Below are positions 36,001-44,081 of a stretch of 64,000 nucleotides of DNA, piece after piece. The stretch lies in assembly GCA_050180705.1 (NCBI GenBank), contig JBFXDX010000017.1, positions 31,372 through 95,371 on the forward strand, given 5' to 3'. The notes below the pieces were generated by a model. The model was not told the origin of the DNA. It ran no database searches and saw nothing but the letters and a program-made list of their open reading frames with translations. Within the stretch, counting starts at the first letter, position 1; every line of letters starts with the position of its first letter. The position numbers and the translations under genes are program-made. This stretch comes from SB25 sp050180705. GTDB lineage: Bacteria; Bacteroidota; Bacteroidia; Bacteroidales; Tenuifilaceae.

Positions 36001-37363
36001 AGCAGTCGATTTTTCCCCAAAAACCGATGATATTGTTTCATTCTTGAAAGATTTGCTCAACATGTTCAATGGTTTGGCAAATCAGCGAAAAATTAAACTG
36101 ACCTTTAAAGCACAGGAAAACGAGATAATAACAGCATTTGACCATGATAAACTGGAGAAAATAATATTCAATTTACTATCCAATGCTTTTAAATTTACCC
36201 CAGAGAATGGTGCTATAACCCTAGAGATAAAAAAAGAGCAGGTTGATAAATTTATTCAGATCGATGTTTCAGATTCGGGGAAGGGGATATCACCCGAACA
36301 TTTACCTCATATATTTGAGCGGTTTTACCAGGTAAAAGAGGTTCAGCCTTCGGGTACCGGAATAGGTTTGGCATATATTAAGGATTTGGTTGAAGTGCAT
36401 CGGGGGAGAATTTCCGTTAAAAGTGAATTACGTAAAGGAAGTTGCTTTACGTTAACAATTCCAATCATAACGCAATTGGACATAAATGATAGCACTCCAG
36501 AGATTCGATTGGCCGAGCAGCCAGTTATAGCCGAAGATGTTAGCCAAGATGACGGTTTTAATCAGGTGGAAACACTTTCGAGTGATGAATTTTTTGACTC
36601 TAATGATGAATCAACCAAGGTGCTTATTGTTGAGGATGATTTGGAACTGTTGGCCTATCTAAAAAGTAACCTAATTGAGTATCGTTGTATAGTTGCTCAA
36701 AACGGAAAGGTTGGGCTCGAAAAGGCAATTAAATTTCAGCCCGATTTGATTGTTAGCGATGTAATGATGCCCGAGATGGACGGCATAGAACTTTGTAAAT
36801 TGGTTAAATCTACCATAACTATTAGCCATATTCCTGTAATACTCTTAACAGCACGCGCTCTTGTTGAGCATAAAATAGAAGGGTTTGAATCGGGTGCCGA
36901 TGATTATGTAGAAAAACCTTTCAATATGCAGGTTTTACATGCAAGAATTCGAAATTTAATTGAGTCGAGGAAGAAGTTACGGGAATTAATTCGAAAAGAG
37001 GTTATTGTTGAACCATCGAAGGTTACAGTTACATCTACCGATGAGAAGTTACTTAAGGGTGTAATGGATCTCATAGAGAAGAATATCTCGGAGCCGAATT
37101 TCAATATTGAAGGTTTATGCAGCAATTTTCACTTAAGTCGTTCGCATTTTAGCCGGAAAGTAAAACAGATAACGACATACTCACCAAAGGAGTTGCTCAA
37201 CTCGTATAGGCTAAAACGTGCATCGCAGCTTATAAAGGAGAATAAAATAACCATTGCCGAAATATCCTACATGGTGGGATTTGAGCATCCCAACTCGCTG
37301 AGTAGGGCTTTCAGAAAGCAGTTTGGCGTTAGTCCTACCGAATATATGAATGGTAATAATTAG
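33098..37363 (+). CDS. Hybrid two-component system regulator (HTCS) of the pectin locus
   Basis: A one-protein two-component system of about 1421 residues. From the ATG at 33098: signal/TM (about 15-35), periplasmic two-propeller sensor with repeated SLWFGTDKG-like motifs (about 40-710), Y_Y_Y domain, TM (about 797-818), coiled coil, HisKA with His911 in NISHEFRTPLTLI, ATPase domain, receiver with Asp1221 in LIVSDVMMPEMDG, and an AraC-type HTH at the end. HTCS proteins bind oligosaccharides directly and activate susCD operons, so the pectin genes convergent with it are the expected targets. The frame reaches a TTG at 33062; ATGs at 33098 and 33143 are the realistic starts, the latter with AAGGAGGA 12 bases upstream. 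Confidence 0.93.
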   Translation: MSSCLKDKKGGVVKLMYLAIVLLSVFLDSYTVFAQHPYKPEVVDPLLEPWRWKFMPELRGKGVRCIESGADSSLWFGTDKGVCYYNGMDWQFYDTSNAKICFPVNAIVSTSEGKIYAGSERGLSVFEKGKWKFIFPKEKNELLNVNCLKLLANGAVLAGMNRGLIYISNDRTVFFTTSSNISLLKSSFPKNEFIILPDNYLFSGSSTVKVDDIFENSLEDLWILTSQSVRGKIFKFNIYRSLEEKKILDSDVQTEIAGNSLSRGLRAIQAQDGKVWIISAFYRSWVFVRDKQKWDVIRLSDLFGGDELHTGIMESRDGSIFIGGINKLYVYKHRKWNLYEAPQFPIPYSRVIFHESTDGSLWIAGMQNDVYRFDYGDSKWLTYNNLNFECESKDQKKWFLSVDNKVVVNDSSKWYYYNESDGLIDAPVRIITTKSGQIWVTGSHQSIAAAAYFDGTRWHRQVFPNLSWGIDYRAVFESIDGSLWLGASVDGLASKGQLAGVVCLKPQANGNINVVHYSSPHGIRQSNAYGIGQSLDGAIWMGGSQLLRFDGARWNTIDQPEYLKQFINCIYSSPEQNLWVGSRFYGLFAYDGKTWKQYNTDNGLSSNSIISIYARNDSCVWVATDNDICRFDGKTWTREIFHPQLLLTREGGELIESNDGSIWINKSLREWKRRAFTFNSAPKVAYENFRTVRCRPDKFPPKTTIQVYTKEVDHNGNTVISWAGKDFWEDTPSSQLAFSYRLNNGEWSPFEMQTYRTFTSLADGEYTFEVRARDIDFNIDSTPAMVKFTVSPAVWKQTWFILLVLAFISSIAFYEIQSYRRNRKLNRLNHSLSEINRELYLQKEAVVAKSNEIIEHQEKILEQKDQLEYSNKLLEQQNEEIKTQRDNLKDMVQQIEDLSQAKLVFFTNISHEFRTPLTLILGSIERLLSLKITDEFERFNLYGAVNRNANRLLRLINQILEFRKLEIGAVDFSPKTDDIVSFLKDLLNMFNGLANQRKIKLTFKAQENEIITAFDHDKLEKIIFNLLSNAFKFTPENGAITLEIKKEQVDKFIQIDVSDSGKGISPEHLPHIFERFYQVKEVQPSGTGIGLAYIKDLVEVHRGRISVKSELRKGSCFTLTIPIITQLDINDSTPEIRLAEQPVIAEDVSQDDGFNQVETLSSDEFFDSNDESTKVLIVEDDLELLAYLKSNLIEYRCIVAQNGKVGLEKAIKFQPDLIVSDVMMPEMDGIELCKLVKSTITISHIPVILLTARALVEHKIEGFESGADDYVEKPFNMQVLHARIRNLIESRKKLRELIRKEVIVEPSKVTVTSTDEKLLKGVMDLIEKNISEPNFNIEGLCSNFHLSRSHFSRKVKQITTYSPKELLNSYRLKRASQLIKENKITIAEISYMVGFEHPNSLSRAFRKQFGVSPTEYMNGNN
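33121..33168 (+). promoter_or_regulatory. Inverted repeat around HTCS start region
   Basis: GAAAGGAGGA (33121-33130) and TCCTCCTTTC (33159-33168) are perfect 10-bp inverted copies. The left arm is a near-ideal Shine-Dalgarno sequence and the ATG at 33143 lies in the 28-nt loop, so folding would mask the ribosome-binding site. Confidence 0.5.
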
Positions 37364-37372
37364 ACCTTACAT

Positions 37373-38293
37373 TTAGCGGAGCCCCATTTGGTTAAGCCAC
37401 TTTTTACACGCATCGGGCCACGACGATTCTGTTGTTTCTCTATCGGTTGCTAGGCCATAGCCATGTCCTCCTTTTTCATAAATATGCAATTCGGCAGGAA
37501 TGCTATTTTTAATCAAGGCTTGGAAATATCGTATGCTGTTTTCAACAGGCACCGATTTGTCGTCTTGAGAATGGACTAGAAATGCAGGAGGCGTTTGTTT
37601 ATTGACGTGCAACTCGTTCGAGAATTTATCCGTTAGTTCTTGCGATGGTGCATCGCCCAGTAGATTCTTCTTTGAGCCGCTATGCGTGAAACTTTGCATT
37701 GAAAGAACGCTGTATATAAGTATTGAAAAATCGGGACGAGCAGAGATTGTATCAGTGTTGTAAACTTTTTCGTTATACATTGTTGAGGCAATTCCTGCCA
37801 CATGTCCTCCGGCCGAAAAGCCTATAACGCCTATTTTGTTTGGATCGATATTCCATTTCGCGGCATTTCTCCTAATTGTACGAATTGCCTCCTGAACATC
37901 CTGCAATGGACCAATGGTTTTATCGATCATTATTGCATCCGAAGGTAATCTATATTTAAGTACAATTCCTGTAATACCCATGCTGTTCAGCCATTTTGCG
38001 ACATCCCAGCCCTCATGGTCGATGGCTAGACGTTCATATCCGCCACCGGGACAAATAAGAATGGCTGTTCCGGTGGAGATATTTGTATCGGGGATAAATA
38101 TTTGAATCTCAGGATCGGTTACTTTTAGAATTCTTGGCCTTTGTTTGTTGAGTATTGTGGTTTCCTTATAGGATGTATCTTGCTTTGAGCCGGGTACACC
38201 ATTTTCCCATAGTTTAATTGTCATATCCTGAGCCGATGCGTATAAACACATCATTACAATATTTATAATTATTGTGATTTTTCTCATAGACAT
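37373..38293 (-). CDS. Secreted alpha/beta-hydrolase esterase
   Basis: A 306-residue serine hydrolase with an N-terminal signal peptide (MRKITIIINIVMMCLYASAQ). The oxyanion motif is ILICPGGGYERLA, the nucleophile elbow GFSAGGHVAG, and the final His lies in EKGGHGYGLA. This is the BD-FAE/acetyl-xylan-esterase-like fold common in polysaccharide loci; removal of acetyl groups from pectin is likely here. Last gene of the leftward pectin operon, 9 bp from the convergent HTCS stop. Confidence 0.88.
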   Translation of the reverse strand: MSMRKITIIINIVMMCLYASAQDMTIKLWENGVPGSKQDTSYKETTILNKQRPRILKVTDPEIQIFIPDTNISTGTAILICPGGGYERLAIDHEGWDVAKWLNSMGITGIVLKYRLPSDAIMIDKTIGPLQDVQEAIRTIRRNAAKWNIDPNKIGVIGFSAGGHVAGIASTMYNEKVYNTDTISARPDFSILIYSVLSMQSFTHSGSKKNLLGDAPSQELTDKFSNELHVNKQTPPAFLVHSQDDKSVPVENSIRYFQALIKNSIPAELHIYEKGGHGYGLATDRETTESSWPDACKKWLNQMGLR

Positions 38294-38304
38294 TGTGTTT
38301 TAGT

Positions 38305-39672
38305 CTATTCTACTAGACTGTTAATGTAAACCTCAAGGTTTGTATACTCTTTGCTTAACGTATAGTTCGAATTATCTGAAGGATCTTTTGGATTTAGGTT
38401 GTTTCGAATTTCCCAATCGTCGGGCATGCCATCGTGGTCGGTATCTGTAGGAGCAATTCCGGACTTTAGAGTTGGCCATCCTCCTACATCGTTCTGCGAA
38501 TCGATTATTCCTGATTTTTCGCCCCAAGTATCGCCATACGTTGCAGTCCCTGTTTTTACTTCGTTGATGATTCTTAAATCAACAACATCCATTGTTGGTT
38601 TTGTACAGCCCACATTCTGCAAAACTTGAAGATAAGCGGTTGTTGCAGAATCTGTTTTTTCCATTATAAAGTCAAAAGGAACATCAACTTTCATTTTTAC
38701 TTTTTCGCTATTATCAACTCCTTGTACGCCAAGATCCCAGTTATCTTTGGTAACTTCAGGTTTTCCGTCCATATAGTTCCCATCGATGTACCAGAAACTG
38801 TAGCCATCATCTTTCATTGAGAAAGGCTCTAGTATTCGGTATTTTATTTTGTTATTTTTTGTACCAGGTCCTGGTTTATAGTAGTTATTCACCATGTTGA
38901 TTTTTGCTTTAGCACCGTCCTTATCACTTGGATCGCCGCCATAAGAACTGTTGAATCCCCAGTTGTATATCACATTATTTCTGAAATCGACCATTTCATT
39001 CCAATTGGCCTCGAACCGAGCTCCGTTGAAACGTGGATTCCGGCTGGTGTGGTGTGCGAGCAGATTATGGTGGAAACTTGCTTTATCGCCACCCCAAATG
39101 CCCCCGTATCCATGATCGCCTTTTACATGTGCCGATTTATTTAGACTTTCGGATATAATGCACCATTGCATTGTGAAGTCTTTATTTCTGTAGCATGAAG
39201 CAGTCTCATCTTCGGACCAGCTGAATGAGCAGTGGTCTACAATTATATTCTTTGATCTAGTGACAGTAAAAGCATCATCTTGAGTTTTTTTCAGATCGCC
39301 CAAGCGGCATCGAATGAACCTTACAATGACATTCTCGGAGTTAATATCGATAGGATAGTTGGCAATTGTAATTCCATCACCGGGAGCCGTTTGCCCAGCA
39401 ATGGTTAAATCTCCATTTTTAATATCTAATCTACTATCGAGGAAAATTGTACCCGAAACCTTGAAAATAATGGTTCGTTTACCTTTTTCGGCAAGTGCCG
39501 CTCTAAAGCTTCCTTTGCCCTTATCGTTTAGGTTGGTAACTTCAATTACTTTGCCACCTCGACCGCCAGAGGCATACTTACCAAAGCCATCGGCTCCTGG
39601 AAATGCAATTGGTTGCGAGAATAGATTTAAAGGCAATATTATAGCCGCTGCTTGAATTATTCTTTTGTACAT
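38305..39672 (-). CDS. Secreted pectate lyase, PL1 family
   Basis: A 455-residue parallel beta-helix lyase. A short signal peptide is followed by AFPGADGFGKYASGGRGG and VTNLNDKGKGSFRAAL, the classic N-terminus of Bacteroidota PL1 enzymes, then IAGQTAPGDGITIANYP and the SGT/R-rich region. The C-terminus has a calcium-binding repeat (PTDTDHDGMPDDWEIRNNL). It cleaves de-esterified homogalacturonan by beta-elimination. Its start overlaps the upstream esterase gene by 16 bp. Confidence 0.92.
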   Translation of the reverse strand: MYKRIIQAAAIILPLNLFSQPIAFPGADGFGKYASGGRGGKVIEVTNLNDKGKGSFRAALAEKGKRTIIFKVSGTIFLDSRLDIKNGDLTIAGQTAPGDGITIANYPIDINSENVIVRFIRCRLGDLKKTQDDAFTVTRSKNIIVDHCSFSWSEDETASCYRNKDFTMQWCIISESLNKSAHVKGDHGYGGIWGGDKASFHHNLLAHHTSRNPRFNGARFEANWNEMVDFRNNVIYNWGFNSSYGGDPSDKDGAKAKINMVNNYYKPGPGTKNNKIKYRILEPFSMKDDGYSFWYIDGNYMDGKPEVTKDNWDLGVQGVDNSEKVKMKVDVPFDFIMEKTDSATTAYLQVLQNVGCTKPTMDVVDLRIINEVKTGTATYGDTWGEKSGIIDSQNDVGGWPTLKSGIAPTDTDHDGMPDDWEIRNNLNPKDPSDNSNYTLSKEYTNLEVYINSLVE

Positions 39673-41681
39673 GGTTGTAGTTTATTATTTGTAATAATGA
39701 CTTTTCGAGGTTCAATCCATCGAATAAGATCTGGAATGTCGCAATATTTTAGTATCGATGGAATTACGTATGTGTAGGCATCTTTAGTTAATGGATTCTT
39801 AACTAAATCGATGTAAGAATTTATTGCGTCAGAAATTTCTATGGATTCAATGGATTCGTTTAAGAATGCTGCAAATAGAGCAACCGGAGCATAAAGCCCG
39901 TTGGCTTTAACCGATATCGGTTTACTTTTGAGTTCTGGGTTTGAATTTATGTATTGAACTATAGCGATCAATTCGTTAACTCTAATTCCTGATAATGTTG
40001 TTCCTGTATGTAGCGCAATCATTGCATTGCGATATTCCTTATTCCAGTATTTGGGTTCGTTTTGCGTAGAATTATCTGTACTTTCACCAACGCCACTTAA
40101 ATCGGGAGCAATAACTACTGTGCCATTGCTAATTAGTTGGGCAATGACGGTAGAATCTGCTGCTATTTTGCTTTTACCACTTTCGTTAAGCCAAATAGTG
40201 ATGCCTTGAATGGGGCTATTTCCGTTAGGTAAAAAGACTAGAGTTGGGACCGGAATTTGATTTTTAACCCTTAAAATCGTTTTTTCGAGAGTGTAACTTG
40301 CCGTGTATGTTTTTTCAATTGTTTCAATCTCGGGTGTATATGCTATAGTTGTAATGCCTAATAATTCTAAGATCTTCGTTTTTCTTGTTTCTATTGATTG
40401 AAGCCCGAATGTATTACGCTCTTTTGAGAGTTTTTGCGCCATTGCAAGGTTGAAATCTTGTATGTTCTGTTCGTTTCTGTATTCAGCATTTACGCTTTCT
40501 GCTTGGGTGCAGTTGAGTTCTTCTGGTTTAAATGGGGTGATGCCTTTTTCTTCAATTCTCCCATCGTCCTTGTATAGCCATTTTCGGAACCATGCGACAG
40601 CCACTTCCCTTTTAGGTTTGGATATTCCGTGTCCATCGTCGTATGTAAATACTTTGAATTTATCGTCAGCATTATATAGGCTATAAACGCTTTGCATTTC
40701 GTCATTCACCATTTTAACCCCGTTGTAATCGACAAAATCGAATTTTCCGGCAAGAATCAGTAACGGTTTTGGGGCAAAGGCAATTAAAAAGTCTGATATT
40801 TCTAGGTTTTCTCTTCCTTCGAATGGTATATGCTGGCAGCCATCGCTTGCTCCTGTAAGTTCAAGATTCCTTTCTCGAACAGCTACATAGCTGCAAGGTG
40901 CCGCTACTTTAATCCTATCATCGAAAGCAATAAAATAGGTCGTTTGCGTTCCTCCTCCAGAGTTGCCAAGGCAACCGAGTTTGGTTTTATCTACTTCGGG
41001 GCGTGATTCAAGATAATCGAGAGAGCGGACATTGTCCCATAATTCATACGCTGCAACACTTGTACCTATCAAATTTGATCCTGCATTTAGCAATGTATGT
41101 TCGGTGGTTCCGCCGCGAGTGCTAGGTTGTCCAATGCTATCGACAAGTTGATACCTTTCGCCTTGCGATATTGGATCGATCATCAGAACAACAAAGCCAT
41201 TTTTTGCAAACAGTTGGGCTGTTGATTGGTATGATTCGGTTGCTTTTGCTGTTGCCTCGTGTCCGCAAAAGAATAAGATTCCAGGGAATGGCCCTTTCCC
41301 ATTGGGAATATACAGGTTAGAGGTTACATGATGATTGGGTAATGTTTCGAATACAATCTTTTCGACCTTAAAATTATCTGCAGAAAATGACGAAACTATT
41401 TTAGTATTCAAATTGGTACGAGGAGGTAGCGATCCTAATATGTCGATGTACTTTTTCTTGCAGTTAATACGGTACTTTTCCATATTATCATAGGAGGAAG
41501 TGGCAATTTTGAGTAACGAGTCTCTAACTCTGTATTGTTCGTGAACTGTTTGGATTAAAAAGGTGTTTAATGAGGATGGTGCTTTCCAAGGTAGAACTTT
41601 AAAATCATTTTGGGCAAATAGATTTACGCCTCCTTGAAGTGCAAGAAGCAATACAGTTAAAGTAAGTGATCGCTTAATCAT
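39657..41681 (-). CDS. Secreted tandem alpha/beta-hydrolase esterase
   Basis: A 674-residue secreted protein. The first half is a complete esterase: FPGILFFCGHEATAKA, nucleophile elbow GCLGNSGGGTQT, and a catalytic His in YDDGHGISKP. The second half (about 440-674) looks like a second hydrolase copy (IWLNESGKSKIAADS, VVIAPDLSGVGES) without a clear Gly-x-Ser-x-Gly elbow and may be inactive. Similar proteins are annotated as acetylxylan or pectin esterases. Within this operon, de-acetylation or demethylation of pectin is expected; which ester is cleaved is unknown. Confidence 0.85.
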   Translation of the reverse strand: MIKRSLTLTVLLLALQGGVNLFAQNDFKVLPWKAPSSLNTFLIQTVHEQYRVRDSLLKIATSSYDNMEKYRINCKKKYIDILGSLPPRTNLNTKIVSSFSADNFKVEKIVFETLPNHHVTSNLYIPNGKGPFPGILFFCGHEATAKATESYQSTAQLFAKNGFVVLMIDPISQGERYQLVDSIGQPSTRGGTTEHTLLNAGSNLIGTSVAAYELWDNVRSLDYLESRPEVDKTKLGCLGNSGGGTQTTYFIAFDDRIKVAAPCSYVAVRERNLELTGASDGCQHIPFEGRENLEISDFLIAFAPKPLLILAGKFDFVDYNGVKMVNDEMQSVYSLYNADDKFKVFTYDDGHGISKPKREVAVAWFRKWLYKDDGRIEEKGITPFKPEELNCTQAESVNAEYRNEQNIQDFNLAMAQKLSKERNTFGLQSIETRKTKILELLGITTIAYTPEIETIEKTYTASYTLEKTILRVKNQIPVPTLVFLPNGNSPIQGITIWLNESGKSKIAADSTVIAQLISNGTVVIAPDLSGVGESTDNSTQNEPKYWNKEYRNAMIALHTGTTLSGIRVNELIAIVQYINSNPELKSKPISVKANGLYAPVALFAAFLNESIESIEISDAINSYIDLVKNPLTKDAYTYVIPSILKYCDIPDLIRWIEPRKVIITNNKLQPCTKE

Positions 41682-41684
41682 TGT

Positions 41685-43316
41685 CTACTCTTTTTCTATT
41701 CTAAACCAGTCAAAATCGGCATAACCGCCATCATTTATAAAGGATTTTCTTATACAGAAGAGACCAACTTTCGCGCCAATCCAAGTTCCCTCTTTTGCGG
41801 TGAATGGTTCTCCAATTTGTATGTAATCCTTTCCGGTGATACTGTAAAAGAACTTACAAATTCCCGGATATACTATTTTTACCTTTAGGTAAATGGTTGA
41901 GGTTTCTATTAGAGTACTATCGTTGCACACTTCGGAATTCCCTTTGGGCGCATTTTTACAGGTGAACTGTTTTAAAATCAGCTTACTATTGATGTATTGA
42001 ATTGCCAAGCGAGAATAATCAATACCATTGACTATTAGGCCTGTTTCTTCGCCATCATTCTTTGGAGCGAAAGTTAACTTTGTGCTAGCTGTAAAATCGG
42101 GTGCTGGAAACTTTTGAAGAAGAAGGTTGGGAATATCTGAGAAATTCTTGTAATCCGGAGGAATTGTTACAGAATACAGCCTTAAAATACCTTCATTGGC
42201 GTTATTAAAAGCCCATGTCGATAGATAGTTCGCATTCCATTGCCATTGCAAGCCCATTGTTGTGGAGTTAAACTCGTCGGAAGTTTGCGGAGTTGTAGGT
42301 TTACTATCTTTGATGCTGATAGGCTTTTTGTATGTTAGGGTAGGTTCGCCTTTCCCTGTGTTCTTTTTGTCGATTCCAATAACAGGCCAGTCGGCAACCC
42401 ATTTAACTGGCTGTAGATGAACAATACGGCCATATGCATCTTTATCCTGAAAGTGAATAAACCAAAACTCGCCCGATTCAAGTTCAAGTAATGCGCCTTG
42501 ATGAGGCCCATTTGTTTCGGTTTTGCCTTGGTCCATAACAATTTTATCCTCGTATGGGCCATAAATACTTTTTGATCTTAAAACTGTTTGCCAGCCAGTC
42601 GGAACACCTCCAGCAGGAGCAAATATGTAGTAATAGCCATTTCTTTTATACATCTTTGGACCTTCCATGGTAGGGTGATTTTCATGTCCATCGAATACAA
42701 TAACGCCTTCGTCGAGTAGTTTAGTCCCGTCTTCACTCATTTTATTGATTGCAATTATACTTTTTAGGCCATTTCGACTGCCTGCAAAAGCATGAACGAG
42801 GAAAGCATTACCATCTTCGTCCCAGAATGGGCATGGATCAATCCACCCTTTAACCGATTTTACGAGTATGGGCTCGCTCCATGGCCCTTCAGGATTTTTT
42901 GCCTTAACAAGGTAAATTCCCAAATCGGGCTCGGGAAAGTAGATGTAAAATTCTCCATTGTGGTATCGGATGGCAGGAGCCCACACTCCTTTTCCCAATT
43001 GAGGTTTACAAAACTCGTCAGCAGGGAATTTGGGTAGAGCATAGGTAATTATCTGCCAATTTACAAGATCTTTAGAGCGAAGAATTGGCAACCCTGGAAT
43101 GCAATTAAAGCTCGATGATGTCATGTAGAAATCATCTCCAACGCGAATAGCATCTGGATCGGAGTAGTCGGCATAAATAATTGGATTCTTATAAGTTCCA
43201 TCTCCATTATCGGGATTCCAAACGCTTATATCATCTTGTGTTTTTTTGTTCTGTGCATTTGAACTAAAACTTAAGACTAGGACAAGAGATGCTATAAAAA
43301 CAAATTGATAGTTCAT
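41685..43316 (-). CDS. Secreted glycoside hydrolase family 43
   Basis: A 543-residue GH43 enzyme with signal peptide (FVFIASLVLVLSFSSNAQ). Catalytic acids of the five-bladed propeller are visible: Asp in YADYSDPDAIRVGDD, Asp in GWIDPCPFWDEDGN, and Glu in TMEGPKMYKRNGYYY. A C-terminal beta-sandwich (about 345-543) is typical of beta-xylosidase/arabinofuranosidase members. It likely trims arabinose or xylose from pectin side chains. Its ATG overlaps the stop of the CE12 gene as TAATG, so the two are translationally coupled. Confidence 0.92.
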   Translation of the reverse strand: MNYQFVFIASLVLVLSFSSNAQNKKTQDDISVWNPDNGDGTYKNPIIYADYSDPDAIRVGDDFYMTSSSFNCIPGLPILRSKDLVNWQIITYALPKFPADEFCKPQLGKGVWAPAIRYHNGEFYIYFPEPDLGIYLVKAKNPEGPWSEPILVKSVKGWIDPCPFWDEDGNAFLVHAFAGSRNGLKSIIAINKMSEDGTKLLDEGVIVFDGHENHPTMEGPKMYKRNGYYYIFAPAGGVPTGWQTVLRSKSIYGPYEDKIVMDQGKTETNGPHQGALLELESGEFWFIHFQDKDAYGRIVHLQPVKWVADWPVIGIDKKNTGKGEPTLTYKKPISIKDSKPTTPQTSDEFNSTTMGLQWQWNANYLSTWAFNNANEGILRLYSVTIPPDYKNFSDIPNLLLQKFPAPDFTASTKLTFAPKNDGEETGLIVNGIDYSRLAIQYINSKLILKQFTCKNAPKGNSEVCNDSTLIETSTIYLKVKIVYPGICKFFYSITGKDYIQIGEPFTAKEGTWIGAKVGLFCIRKSFINDGGYADFDWFRIEKE

Positions 43317-44056
43317 TACTTTGCGTTTAGATATTTAACTAATTTAATTTTATGCTCATTTAAGCCTTCAATTACTAGTTCTGCCATTTTGGTGGCTCCT
43401 AACTCAGAGAAATGTGTATCGTCATTTTTTCCATCGGGGAGCGATTTATAAACTCCCGGTTCAATATGCAGGTAGAGCAATTTTGATTTTTCGACACCGT
43501 ATTCCGAAACAAGTTTTCGGCTTTTTTCATTCATGTCGATCATTTTAATACGCTTTAATTTTGCTACTTCTCGAACTACTGATGGGTAATCGCCATGGGT
43601 TTCGGTTAGTTGACCGTTATCATCGAATTTTCGGCGGACAATAGGGGTGAGGAGGATAGGTGTTGCTCCTCGCTTTTTACAATCGTCAATAAATCGAATA
43701 AGATTGTCTTTATAGGTAGTATGGGCTTCTGCGTAGCGTTTAGGATCTTCAACCTTAGCGTCATTATGTCCAAATTCAATGAAAACGTAATCACCTTTTT
43801 TTACTTTCATCATCACAGAGTCCCAGCGGCCTTCTTCAATAAAACTCTTAGTGCTTCTGCCGTTTTTAGCATGGTTCTCAATTTTGATATCTTTGTTAAA
43901 GAACTGAGGAAACATTTGCCCCCAACCTCTTTCGGGGTTATCTTCGATTGGTTTATCGGCCATGGTTGAGTCGCCAACCAAAAATATAGTAATGTCTTTA
44001 TGTGATGTAAATGCCAGAAGACCAAAACAAAGGAGAATTACGGATATTCGTTTCAT
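43316..44056 (-). CDS. Secreted rhamnogalacturonan acetylesterase-like (CE12, SGNH)
   Basis: A 246-residue SGNH hydrolase with signal peptide. Block I is FLVGDSTMADKP (nucleophile Ser), block III is FIEFGHNDAKV, and block V is DDTHFSELGA with the catalytic Asp and His. This arrangement is typical of CE12 enzymes that remove acetyl groups from pectin backbones. It lies between the PL9 and GH43 genes. Confidence 0.93.
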   Translation of the reverse strand: MKRISVILLCFGLLAFTSHKDITIFLVGDSTMADKPIEDNPERGWGQMFPQFFNKDIKIENHAKNGRSTKSFIEEGRWDSVMMKVKKGDYVFIEFGHNDAKVEDPKRYAEAHTTYKDNLIRFIDDCKKRGATPILLTPIVRRKFDDNGQLTETHGDYPSVVREVAKLKRIKMIDMNEKSRKLVSEYGVEKSKLLYLHIEPGVYKSLPDGKNDDTHFSELGATKMAELVIEGLNEHKIKLVKYLNAK

Positions 44057-44081
44057 TGCAGATAAATTAATGTTATAAGAT

